Part shown: positions 8,612 to 16,612 of the stretch, in pieces
Numbering within the stretch: the stretch's first letter is position 1
How the letters are laid out: each line of letters opens with the position of its first letter
Assembly: GCA_021827245.1 (NCBI GenBank)
Contig: JAKAWN010000019.1
Span: 1 to 36,474 of the forward strand
DNA length: 36,474 bases
Direction of reading: 5' to 3'
Source of the DNA: Acidobacteriota bacterium
Lineage (GTDB): Bacteria; Acidobacteriota; Terriglobia; UBA7540
Made by a program: the position numbers and the translations under genes
Notes under the pieces: generated by a model
What the model was told of the DNA's origin: nothing
The model's database searches: none
The model's input: the letters and a program-made list of their open reading frames with translations, nothing else

Positions 8612-9367
8612 ATGGAATTCAAAGTCCTTTACGTTGCACCTCGGCATTTCGCAATGGCTGAATCCTCTTCCTCCGACTCCAAACTCGAAAAGCTCCAGCA
8701 GCAGGTGATTCAGTGCCGGCGCTGTCCCCGCGTGGTGCAATTTCGAGAGAAAGTTGCTCGGGAAAAGCGGCGGATGTTTCGCGACTGGGAATACTGGGGA
8801 AAGCCCGTGCCGAGTTTCGGCGACCCGAAAGCTGAACTGATGATTGTGGGACTCGCACCCGCCGCGCACGGTGCCAACCGTACCGGCCGGATGTTCACCG
8901 GAGATCGCTCAGGTGATTTCCTGTTTCGGGCGCTATACGAGGCGGGATTTGCCAACCAGCCGGATTCCCACAATCGGGAAGACGGCCTGCGGCTTGACCG
9001 TTGTTACATCACGGCCGTGTTGCGCTGCGCGCCGCCCGGAAACAAGCCCCTGCCCGAGGAACTCAGAAATTGCCAGCCCTATTTCGAGAAAGAGCTTGAA
9101 CTCCAGGACCGGGTTCGCGCTGTTCTGGCGCTGGGCCGGATCGCATTCGACCGCTACCTCAATGTGATTCGAGGCGAGGTTGATTTGCCCCCACGATCGA
9201 AGATGCAATTTGCTCACGGGGCCAGTTATGCGTTGCCGGGCGGCCTGCCGCGGCTGTTTGCGTCCTACCACCCCAGCCAGCAGAATACGCAGACGGGGAA
9301 GTTGACGCCCGCAATGATGCGCAAAGTGCTGAGCGACATTAACAGCTATCTTCGGAAGGCGAGGTGA
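8612..9367 (+). CDS. Uracil-DNA glycosylase, type 5 (UDGb), 4Fe-4S
   Basis: The 251-residue protein carries the type-5 UDG signatures. Motif 1 is G-L-A-P-A-A-H-G-A-N-R-T-G-R at 80-93, followed by MFTGD. Motif 2 is H220-P-S-x-x-N-T. Four cysteines (C35, C38, C139, C154) fit the iron-sulfur cluster of the UdgA/UdgB superfamily. The missing polar residue in motif 1 (Ala where other UDGs have Asp or Asn) is normal for UDGb. The enzyme removes uracil, and often hypoxanthine or ethenocytosine, from DNA and starts base-excision repair of deaminated bases. ATG 8612 directly abuts the EVE gene stop; an in-frame ATG at 8654 is an alternative that would remove a poorly conserved N-terminus. Neither has a clear ribosome site, which fits translational coupling. 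Confidence 0.9.
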   Translation: MEFKVLYVAPRHFAMAESSSSDSKLEKLQQQVIQCRRCPRVVQFREKVAREKRRMFRDWEYWGKPVPSFGDPKAELMIVGLAPAAHGANRTGRMFTGDRSGDFLFRALYEAGFANQPDSHNREDGLRLDRCYITAVLRCAPPGNKPLPEELRNCQPYFEKELELQDRVRAVLALGRIAFDRYLNVIRGEVDLPPRSKMQFAHGASYALPGGLPRLFASYHPSQQNTQTGKLTPAMMRKVLSDINSYLRKAR

Positions 9368-9373
9368 GCCCGC

Positions 9374-10129
9374 CTAATCCATCAGCATCCCGCCATTTAC
9401 TTCGACGGTTTCCCCCACAATGTAGCTGGCGGCCGGCGACGCGAGAAAGACTATAACATTGGCGATTTCCTCGGAAGTCCCGGCGCGACCGAGGGGTATG
9501 TTGTCGATAAACTTCTGGAAAACCGGGGGAGGGCTGTAGCGCTGATGGTAAGGCGTGGCGATGACGCCCGGTGCAATGCCGTTCACTCGAACACCGTAGG
9601 GCGCCAGTTCCTTGGCCAGACTTTTGGTGTAGGTTATCAATCCGCCTTTTGCGGTCGAGTAGGCCGCAGCCCCTGGGCCGCCGCCGTTGCGTCCGGCGAT
9701 GGACGAGACGTTGATGATGGTCCCGCTCTTGCGTGCCGTCATTTCCTCCCAAACCGCCTTCACGCAAAGGAACACGCTCTTCAGGTTCAGGTCCATGATC
9801 TGATTCCAGTAATCTTCCGTCATGTCGGAAAGCATGTGGCGCGCCAGAAGATCGCCCGCGTTGTTCACCAGAATGTCGATCCTCTCCCAGCGCTTGCGCA
9901 CGGCGTCCACCATCGATTGGACCTCTTTGGCGGATGTGACGTCGGCGTGGATCACCTCCGCTTCGCCGCCGGCTTTGCGGATTTCAGCAACCGCTTGCTC
10001 GGCGCCTGTTTTGTTCTTATGATAGTTGACTCCAATCCGGGCGCCTTCGTGCGCCATGGCGATTGCAGTCGCGTATCCGATACCGCTTGAGGCACCGGTG
10101 ATCAGTGCGATTTGGTCTTTGAGAACCAT
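9374..10129 (-). CDS. SDR-family NAD(P)-dependent oxidoreductase (FabG-like)
   Basis: This 251-residue classical short-chain dehydrogenase has the nucleotide-binding T-G-A-S-S-G-I-G at 11-18, N-N-A-G at 89-92, N115 in the active-site helix, the catalytic Ser in NVSSIAG (142/143), Y157 and K161, and the C-terminal EVNGGM. It resembles 3-oxoacyl-ACP reductase and glucose 1-dehydrogenase type enzymes. NVNYHK after the second strand lacks an acidic NADH-selecting residue, so NADPH is likely. The substrate is not deducible. The start is ATG 10129 with TGGAGGAG just upstream; a TTG at 10141 overlaps that ribosome site and is rejected. Its stop lies 6 bases from the convergent UDG stop. The next gene upstream diverges. 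Confidence 0.9.
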   Translation of the reverse strand: MVLKDQIALITGASSGIGYATAIAMAHEGARIGVNYHKNKTGAEQAVAEIRKAGGEAEVIHADVTSAKEVQSMVDAVRKRWERIDILVNNAGDLLARHMLSDMTEDYWNQIMDLNLKSVFLCVKAVWEEMTARKSGTIINVSSIAGRNGGGPGAAAYSTAKGGLITYTKSLAKELAPYGVRVNGIAPGVIATPYHQRYSPPPVFQKFIDNIPLGRAGTSEEIANVIVFLASPAASYIVGETVEVNGGMLMD

Positions 10130-10360
10130 GGTCTCCTCCAAAATAAGCTGGTTTTCTCTCTCGTGATGTTAAAAAGGCTTCAAGTGCTGCGGAAGACAAC
10201 TTTTCAGGAGAACACAAATTAAAGTGATTGGCAACCTTCAACCGATTTTGGTTATCATAATGTGTTGCGGTTGCCCTCGCAGCCTGCGCTTGACATGGGG
10301 GGAGAGTTCAAGATCAATTGAAGGTCCCACCACTCATCTTCAGCATGAGGATTGGTTCGT

Positions 10361-11359
10361 ATGATTGAGGTCGAAAATCTGACTAAACGCTATGGTCCGA
10401 CCCTGGCGGTCTCCGACGTCAGCTTCCAGGTTCAGAAGGGAGAGATTCTCGGGTTCCTGGGTCCGAATGGCGCCGGCAAGACGACCACGATGCGGATCAT
10501 CACCGGTTTTCTTTCGCCGAGCGCCGGCCGGGTCCGTGTTGCGGGCTTTGACGTGGCCGAGGCGCCGCTTGAGGCCAAGAAGCGCGTCGGTTATCTGCCG
10601 GAGAATCCTCCGGTCTATACCGACATGATGGTCGATGAGTACCTGGCATTTGTGGGCCGCATTAAGGGCGTTGCGCGAGGCGACCTGAAGAAGCGGATAG
10701 GAGAGGTGAGCGAAAAATGCTCGATCACTGATGTGCAGCACCGCCAGATTGGGAAACTCTCCAAAGGCTATCGGCAACGTGTAGGGCTGGCCCAGGCGCT
10801 AATCCACAACCCTGATGTGCTGATTCTTGATGAACCGACTGCGGGGCTGGACCCCAAGCAGATTATCGAGACGCGGGAACTGATCAAGGGACTGGCGGGA
10901 CAGCACACCGTCATCCTGAGCACCCATATCCTTCCGGAGGTTTCAAGGACCTGCCAGCGCGTTGTGGTGATCAATAAGGGCAGCGTGGTCGCCATGGGGG
11001 CTCCGGAAGAATTGACAGCGCGCCTGCAGGGATATGGATCAGTGCTTGTGACTGTCGAGGGCCCCGCCCCGGAGATTATGAACAAGCTTCAGAGTATTAC
11101 GGGGGTAAATCTGGTTGATCCGCGCGACACTTCCGGCGCTCGCGTCACGCTGGAGGTACACACGGAAAAGAACTACGACGTGCGGGCGGAACTGGCGCGC
11201 GCCGTTGTGGAATCCGGATGGGGGCTGTTTGAGTTAAGGGCCAGCGGGATGAGCCTGGAAGACATTTTCCTGAAACTGACGACGCGGGACTTGAGCGAGG
11301 AAGTGGCTGCACATGCTGAAACGCCGGCTGAAAACGCAGAAGCGCAGCCTGCTAATTGA
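10361..11359 (+). CDS. ABC transporter ATP-binding protein, GldA-like
   Basis: The 332-residue protein contains Walker A G-P-N-G-A-G-K-T at 34-41, signature L-S-K-G-Y at 133-137, Walker B L-I-L-D-E-P at 154-159, D-loop A-G-L-D and H-loop H189. A 100-residue C-terminal extension, typical of ABC-2 exporter ATPases, ends Glu/Ala-rich. It belongs to the type paired with GldF/GldG-like partners, and these follow directly. It hydrolyses ATP to drive the membrane permease encoded 71 bases downstream. The start is ATG 10361 with ATGAGG ten bases upstream; a TTG at 10352 would sit on that site. The name 'gliding' reflects homologues in Bacteroidota, and motility need not be the role here. Confidence 0.92.
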   Translation: MIEVENLTKRYGPTLAVSDVSFQVQKGEILGFLGPNGAGKTTTMRIITGFLSPSAGRVRVAGFDVAEAPLEAKKRVGYLPENPPVYTDMMVDEYLAFVGRIKGVARGDLKKRIGEVSEKCSITDVQHRQIGKLSKGYRQRVGLAQALIHNPDVLILDEPTAGLDPKQIIETRELIKGLAGQHTVILSTHILPEVSRTCQRVVVINKGSVVAMGAPEELTARLQGYGSVLVTVEGPAPEIMNKLQSITGVNLVDPRDTSGARVTLEVHTEKNYDVRAELARAVVESGWGLFELRASGMSLEDIFLKLTTRDLSEEVAAHAETPAENAEAQPAN

Positions 11360-11430
11360 GTTCGCTTAATCCGGACGCGGCGGGCAGGCGGAATTTGGCT
11401 TAGCCAACCAGTTTGAGAGGGCAACTTAAG

Positions 11431-12207
11431 ATGCGAAATATTCTGGCAGTGGCAGGGAAGGAAATTCGTGCCTATTTCCATTCGCCCATCGCCTATCTGG
11501 TGATGGCCGTGTACGCGGTCCTGTGCGGATTCTTCTTTTACAGCTTTACGGCGACCTATGTGGTGCAGACCTTCCGGATGCAGGCAATGGGTGGCATGGG
11601 CATTCCCAATATGACGATCAACGATTACGTGATCCGGCCTTTGTTCGAAGGCGTCCTGTCGATCGTTCTGCTGCTCCTGATTCCGATGATCACCATGAGG
11701 CTTTACGCCGAGGAAAAACGGTCCGGTACCATTGAACTCCTGCTCACGTCTCCGGTCACCGACTTCCAGATTATCATTGGCAAATTCCTGGGCGCCCTCC
11801 TGCTTTTTGGCGCGTTGATGCTCATTACGTTCGGGTTCATCAGCACGCTGTTCATTTACGGCAATCCCTTTGCCGAGCCGCTGATCGCGCAAGCCGTAGG
11901 GCTTTTCCTGTTCGGTGGTTCATTGCTGGCTCTGGGCATGTGGATTTCGACGTTCACGAAGAATCAGATTATCGCAGCAGTCGTTTCCTTTGCGGCTTTT
12001 CTCATGTTTTACGTTTTGAACTGGGTCACGGCCTATTCCAGCGGAACGATCAGCCGCGTACTTTCCTACTTGTCGCTGACCACGCACTTCCAGTCGTTCG
12101 CGAAGGGCGTCATTGACCTGAAGGATGTGATTTACTATGTGTCCGTGATCGCACTTGGCATTTTCCTGACAGCGCGGTCAGTTGAAGCCTTGAAGGGGAG
12201 GGTCTGA
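11431..12207 (+). CDS. ABC-2 type permease, GldF-like
   Basis: The 258-residue integral membrane protein has six predicted helices. The first is after the conserved N-terminus A-G-K-E-I-R-A-Y-F-x-S-P, where ABC-2 permeases have their short amphipathic helix. A cytoplasmic loop carries M-R-L-Y-A-E-E-K-R-S-G-T-I-E-L-L, the coupling segment diagnostic of this family. It partners with the ATPase upstream and the GldG-like protein that begins 2 bases after its stop. ATG 11431 is preferred over GTG or TTG starts further upstream because GAGAGGG lies at a workable distance. The transported substrate is unknown. Confidence 0.9.
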   Translation: MRNILAVAGKEIRAYFHSPIAYLVMAVYAVLCGFFFYSFTATYVVQTFRMQAMGGMGIPNMTINDYVIRPLFEGVLSIVLLLLIPMITMRLYAEEKRSGTIELLLTSPVTDFQIIIGKFLGALLLFGALMLITFGFISTLFIYGNPFAEPLIAQAVGLFLFGGSLLALGMWISTFTKNQIIAAVVSFAAFLMFYVLNWVTAYSSGTISRVLSYLSLTTHFQSFAKGVIDLKDVIYYVSVIALGIFLTARSVEALKGRV

Positions 12208-12209
12208 CG

Positions 12210-13595
12210 ATGGCTCAAAAAAATCGGCCGAAAGGAGGGGGCCGCCAGCGAATTCTGCAGGGTGTTAACCTTGCTTTATACACCCTGATCGGTATTGCGA
12301 TCATCGTGCTGGTCAACTGGTTTGCGAACCGCCACAATAAGCGCTGGGACCTGACTCCCAATCACGAATACAGCCTGTCGCCCCAAAGCGTGAAGATCCT
12401 CAAAGGCCTGAAGCGGAACGTCACAATTTACGCATTTGATCGCAAGGATGCTTTCAGCCGGCGGGCCGATCTGCTGGGAGAATATGCAGGCGCCTCTCAT
12501 CACGTTACCGTGCGCTATGTCGATCCGGACCGCCAGCCGGCTCTGGCAAAGGAGTACGGCGTGCAGAGTTACGGCACCATCGAGGTCGTCTCCGGGAAAA
12601 GGCATTTCCAGGCGCAGAGTACCAATGAAGAGGGCGTAACGAACGCCCTGATCCGCGTTCTGATGGGAGAGAAAACCATCTATTTCATGCAAGGACACGG
12701 GGAGCGCAATGTCGATGGGTCGGGGCGCGATGGCTTCCAGAATCTCAAGCAGGAACTGAACAATGAGAGTTACAAAGTCAAGACCCTGATGCTCTTTCAG
12801 AAAAACGAGATTCCGCTTAATTGTGAAGTCCTGGTGATTGCGGGTCCGAAGCACGACTACTTGCCGCCCGAAATTGCGACCATTAGGAAATATATCGAAG
12901 GTGGCGGGCGCGCTTTGATCATGCTGGACCCGGGAGTCAAACTTCCAAATCTTGACAAGCTTCTTGCCGATTGGGGAGTGAAAGTTCGGGATGATCTGGT
13001 CGTGGATTTGAACCCGGTCGCCCGGCTCTTCGGGACCACTCCCGACATGCCTTTGATCATCAAGTACGGTTCCAATCCCATTGTCCAGCCATTGCAGCGG
13101 ACTGCCACTCTTTTCCCGCTTTCCCGGTCGCTGGAAATTCTCAAGGATGCAAAAGGCGGTGCGACCCCTGAAATGCTGTGTGAGACCTCGGGCGAAAGTT
13201 TCGGTGTCGAGGGATTCAATCCCAGCATGAAGGAGGTTTCATATCAGCCCGGGAGAGATATTAAAGGCCCGCTGACACTCGCCGTTGCGGATACCATCAC
13301 GAGCCAAGACGGCAAAGGCAAGAAAGATGAAGGCCGCCTGGTGGTGACGGGAACGTCCCTGCTGGGCGCGAATGCGTACCTCGGATTCCAGGGCAATGAG
13401 GACCTGGTGATGAACATGATTAATTGGCTTTCGGCCGAGGAAAGCCTGATATCCATCCGGCCCAAGCCCCATGAACACCAGACTTTGGACATGAACCAGC
13501 AGCAGATGGGTCGGTTGCTTTACTTAGGCGTCTTTGGCCTGCCGCTGGCTATCATCCTGGTGGGCACTGGAGTGTGGTGGCGCCGTCGCCGATGA
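12210..13595 (+). CDS. GldG-like auxiliary component of ABC transporter (ABC_transp_aux)
   Basis: The 461-residue protein has an N-terminal membrane helix at about 20-38 (LALYTLIGIAIIVLVNWFA), a large exported domain, and a second helix at the C-terminus (LGVFGLPLAIILVGTGVWW) followed by a W-R-R-R-R anchor. The exported part begins W-D-L-T-x-x-x-x-Y-S-L-S as in GldG and IFT52/GldG-like auxiliaries. It contains IYFMQGHGERN and a glutamine-amidotransferase-like core (EVLVIAGPKHD; GGGRALIMLDPG). It lies 2 bases after the permease stop and overlaps the next gene by 4, so the four genes form one operon. It probably forms the periplasmic part of the complex. Its biochemical function is not established. 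Confidence 0.88.
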   Translation: MAQKNRPKGGGRQRILQGVNLALYTLIGIAIIVLVNWFANRHNKRWDLTPNHEYSLSPQSVKILKGLKRNVTIYAFDRKDAFSRRADLLGEYAGASHHVTVRYVDPDRQPALAKEYGVQSYGTIEVVSGKRHFQAQSTNEEGVTNALIRVLMGEKTIYFMQGHGERNVDGSGRDGFQNLKQELNNESYKVKTLMLFQKNEIPLNCEVLVIAGPKHDYLPPEIATIRKYIEGGGRALIMLDPGVKLPNLDKLLADWGVKVRDDLVVDLNPVARLFGTTPDMPLIIKYGSNPIVQPLQRTATLFPLSRSLEILKDAKGGATPEMLCETSGESFGVEGFNPSMKEVSYQPGRDIKGPLTLAVADTITSQDGKGKKDEGRLVVTGTSLLGANAYLGFQGNEDLVMNMINWLSAEESLISIRPKPHEHQTLDMNQQQMGRLLYLGVFGLPLAIILVGTGVWWRRRR

Positions 13596-14935
13596 ACAGG
13601 AAATATTTCCAAACTCTGATTGCGTTGGCCGTCCTAGCAGGGCTCTGGGGCATTTTCACGTACTACGGGCGCAAGAAGACCTCCCCAGCCTCGAAGACGA
13701 AGACAGCAACCTCGCAAAATATCTTTCCAGCCAAGCGTGATCAGATTGTCGCGTTTACCGTGGCCTTGAGCAAGGGTAAGCCCGTTGCTTGCGTTCTTAA
13801 CGGCAAGACTTGGCAGATTACGGAACCGGAAAAGCTGGCCGCAGATTCCTCGACCGTCGATAGCTTTCTCAGCAGCCTGACCAGCGCCACGCCGTCTGAG
13901 ATTATCAGCGAGCATCCCACTGACCTGAAAGAATTTGGCCTGGACCCGCCCGAAGCAACGATCGAAGTCAAGACGAAGGCCAAGCCGCAGGAATTTGCGC
14001 TGCACCTCGGAAGTTCCACGCCAACGAACACTGGCATTTACGCGCAGGTCGCCGGCCAGCAGCGCGTCTTTACGCTGGCCAGTTATCTGAAAGATTCGCT
14101 TGAAAAGAACCTGTTTGACCTGCGAAACAAGAAGGTGCTCACGCTTGCCTCCTCCGACATCCGGAGAATCGATGTCACCTCGAAGAAAGGCAGCTACAAG
14201 CTGGTGAAGAATGCCGACGGCATCTGGGATTTGATGCTGCCGCCTCCTGTTCGCGCAGACCACTTTACCGTCCAAAGCCTCGTCGATGAGTTGAGCAATG
14301 CGTCCATGCAAAGCATCGTGGAAGAAAGCAAGAAGGACCTGGAACGATACGGGTTCTCCAACCCTACTCTGACCATCCATTTGAGCGGCGATAAGGGCGG
14401 CCAGACTCTGGTCCTGGGCAAGAAAGATGGCGACAATTATTACGCCATGAATACAGACATTGCCCCCGTCTTCGCGCTCGGCTCGGATTTTCTGTCGCAG
14501 TTCCAGAAAAACCCGTCAGACTTGCGGTCCAAAGACCTCTTTACCTTTTCCACTTTTGAGGCCAAGAAATTAACCGTGGACGGTCCCCAGGGCCATCGTG
14601 TGTTTGTGCAGCACAAGAACAGCAAGTGGGAGCAGATCGAGCCAGCCAGCATGATTGTTTCCAGTGACAAAATGCAGAACTTGCTGCAGGACCTCCGCGA
14701 CCTGAGCGCGCAGTCGTTCCCCACGAAGCACCCGACGGACCTGGCGGCCTACGGGCTGACCAAGCCGAAGTACACTTTCAAGGTCGAATATGGCGACCAC
14801 AACAAAACCCAGACGGTTCAGGTTTCCCAGGTGGGCGACAAGATTTACGCTCGGCGTTCCACGGACCTGGTGCCGTCCGAGCTTTCCAAGGACTCCATCA
14901 GCAATCTGCAGAAAGACCTCAAGGCGTTGCAGTAG
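13592..14935 (+). CDS. DUF4340 protein with three internal repeats, last gene of Gld-like ABC operon
   Basis: The 447-residue protein starts at ATG 13592, overlapping the previous stop as ATGA. A TM anchor lies at about residues 7-24. The exported part shows three copies of one module of roughly 120-150 residues. Each has a strand-rich start ending in W-x-I/L/Q, a helix (STVDSFLSSL; TVQSLVDELS; SDKMQNLLQD) and a turn: HPTDLKEFGL, KKDLERYGF, HPTDLAAYGL. Each turn is followed by a P-x-x-T/Y-x-x-V/L strand. DUF4340 proteins regularly accompany GldG-like auxiliaries, and the overlap indicates coupled expression with the ABC complex. It is likely a periplasmic-face structural subunit. No catalytic residues are evident. 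Confidence 0.88.
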   Translation: MNRKYFQTLIALAVLAGLWGIFTYYGRKKTSPASKTKTATSQNIFPAKRDQIVAFTVALSKGKPVACVLNGKTWQITEPEKLAADSSTVDSFLSSLTSATPSEIISEHPTDLKEFGLDPPEATIEVKTKAKPQEFALHLGSSTPTNTGIYAQVAGQQRVFTLASYLKDSLEKNLFDLRNKKVLTLASSDIRRIDVTSKKGSYKLVKNADGIWDLMLPPPVRADHFTVQSLVDELSNASMQSIVEESKKDLERYGFSNPTLTIHLSGDKGGQTLVLGKKDGDNYYAMNTDIAPVFALGSDFLSQFQKNPSDLRSKDLFTFSTFEAKKLTVDGPQGHRVFVQHKNSKWEQIEPASMIVSSDKMQNLLQDLRDLSAQSFPTKHPTDLAAYGLTKPKYTFKVEYGDHNKTQTVQVSQVGDKIYARRSTDLVPSELSKDSISNLQKDLKALQ

Positions 14936-15153
14936 CCCTTCCCGGTCAACAACCCAGTTTGTGCGTTAGCGCCTGCCTTCAGGGCGGCGGGCCGCGCAAA
15001 ACCCTGCCGGCTTCAGACCCGAACGAGCTAATGGCATTTCACACCAACCCCTGATATAGTGCCCTGTCTGGCGCAAACGACTCTTAAACGTGGGCCAGAA
15101 TCGGCGCCTGCCGCGATGTGACTCTTAACCAAGAAAGGGAACTGAAGCCAACC

Positions 15154-16446
15154 ATGCGGATCACCAAAATTGCAACTGCGGTTATTGAAGCGAATTACGA
15201 CTGGACGATTGTGAAAGTGAGCACGGATGCATCTATCACCGGCTGGGGCGAGGCATTCTTCGCCCCCGGCCTGACGGGCGTGATCCGCGAGTTCAACGAA
15301 TTCCTCCTCGGCGAAGACCCGCGCGACGTGGACCGTCTGGCGCGCCTGATGCGCACGGCAATGGGCGCTACGGGAACGGCCGGCATGGGTTTCCATGCCA
15401 TCAGCGGCGTGGAGACGGCGTTGTGGGACATCGTGGGCAAGGCTTCGAATCTTCCGGTCTATCAATTCCTGGGCGGCAAATATCGGGATCGGGTTCGCAT
15501 CTATGCGGACTGCCACGCGGGCAAAGGGCTGTCGAGCCTTTCGCCTGTACTGCTGCCTCGCACGCCGGGTTGGGCGCAGAAGACTCGCGGGGCCGGACCC
15601 CCTGAAAAGTGGAGGAAGGACTTGCCGACAAGAACCGAGCTAAGCACCAAATATCACGGCGGGCAGAAGTCTGAAGCCGGCAAGATTCGCTCCGAGGAGT
15701 ACGCCCGGCACGCCGTGGCTATGAAGCGGCGCGGCTTTACGGCGCTGAAGTTCGATGTGGACGTTCCCAGCGAATTCTCGCTGGACGATTACAATCGCAC
15801 GCTGACACGCAAGGAAATCAATCTGATGGCCGGCTTGGTGGGGTCGCTGCGCAAGGCGCTGGGGCCGGATGTCGATCTCGCCATTGACTGCCATTGGAAC
15901 TACGGCGTGAATGACGCCATCAAGCTCGCCCGCGCCTGCGAGGGCTTCGACTTGCTGTGGCTGGAAGATCCCGTCCCGCCCGAAAATAACGACGCGATCC
16001 GAAGGGTGACGGAGGCGACTTCCACGCCCATTGCCACGGGCGAAAACCATTACCAGCGGCACCACTTCCGCGAACTGCTGGAGGGCGGAGCGGTAGACAT
16101 CCTGGCGCCCGACTACCAGAAAGTGGGCGGGTTGCTCGAAGGCCGGCGCATCGCTGACATGGCGGAAGTGCATTACGTCGCCGTCGCGCCACACAACATT
16201 TCCAGCCCCATCGGCACCATGGCTTCCGTTCACCTGTGCGCCGCCACGCCGAATTTTCTGGCGCTTGAATGGCATGCCGAGTCAGTTCCGTTCTTCGACG
16301 AGCTTATCAAGGGCCGCAAGAAGCCTCTCATCGAAAAAGGCTACGTCGAAGTGACCGACAAGCCGGGATTGGGGGTCGAACTCGACGAACAGGCCGCGTA
16401 TAAATACCGCAAGCGCGGCGAACCCTTCTTCGACCAGCCGGCGTGA
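15154..16446 (+). CDS. Mandelate racemase/muconate lactonizing enzyme-family protein (enolase superfamily)
   Basis: The 430-residue protein has the capping domain (residues 1-115, including G-W-G-E-A-F-F) and a TIM barrel. Likely metal ligands are D245 (DLAIDCHWNY), E271 (WLEDPVPPEN) and E297 (ATGENHY). K199 lies on strand 2 in LKFD, and H347 is in APHNISSP. The lysine motif reads K-x-D rather than K-x-K, which points to a sugar-acid dehydratase or cycloisomerase-like subgroup rather than a racemase. An insertion of about 50 residues around 125-175 makes it longer than most family members. The reaction should start by removing the alpha-proton of a carboxylate, probably an aldonate or aldarate. 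ATG 15154 is chosen because family homology begins there; a GTG at 15118 has no better site. Confidence 0.88.
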   Translation: MRITKIATAVIEANYDWTIVKVSTDASITGWGEAFFAPGLTGVIREFNEFLLGEDPRDVDRLARLMRTAMGATGTAGMGFHAISGVETALWDIVGKASNLPVYQFLGGKYRDRVRIYADCHAGKGLSSLSPVLLPRTPGWAQKTRGAGPPEKWRKDLPTRTELSTKYHGGQKSEAGKIRSEEYARHAVAMKRRGFTALKFDVDVPSEFSLDDYNRTLTRKEINLMAGLVGSLRKALGPDVDLAIDCHWNYGVNDAIKLARACEGFDLLWLEDPVPPENNDAIRRVTEATSTPIATGENHYQRHHFRELLEGGAVDILAPDYQKVGGLLEGRRIADMAEVHYVAVAPHNISSPIGTMASVHLCAATPNFLALEWHAESVPFFDELIKGRKKPLIEKGYVEVTDKPGLGVELDEQAAYKYRKRGEPFFDQPA

Positions 16447-16461
16447 GAGTTCCATTTAACC

Positions 16462-16520
16462 GTAGGGGCGGCCCTTGCGGGCGCCCAAAGGCAGGGGCAA
16501 GGCTTGCCCTGTCCGCCAAT
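16462..16520. repeat. REP-like hairpin pair
   Basis: Two adjacent GC-rich inverted repeats lie just after the enolase-superfamily gene stop. One is a GGGGCGGCCC/GGGCGCCC-type hairpin with TTGC at its tip (16466-16486). The other is a CAGGGGCAAG/CTTGCCCTG-type hairpin around 16492-16512. They resemble dispersed extragenic palindromes and may also terminate transcription before the next gene. Confidence 0.5.
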
Positions 16521-16612
16521 GGTAGACGCTGTGAGCCGTCTTTGCGAAGACGTCGAAATAGCACGCCAATGCTCTCTCTCGTTTTTGATTTTTGGTCTAA
16601 GATTAAGGAACT

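Noticed and set aside
10290..10318. Promoter TTGACA with ATCAAT after 17 bases upstream of the GldA-like gene
   Set aside because: The -35 is perfect but the -10 matches only at its end; too weak to annotate without transcription data.
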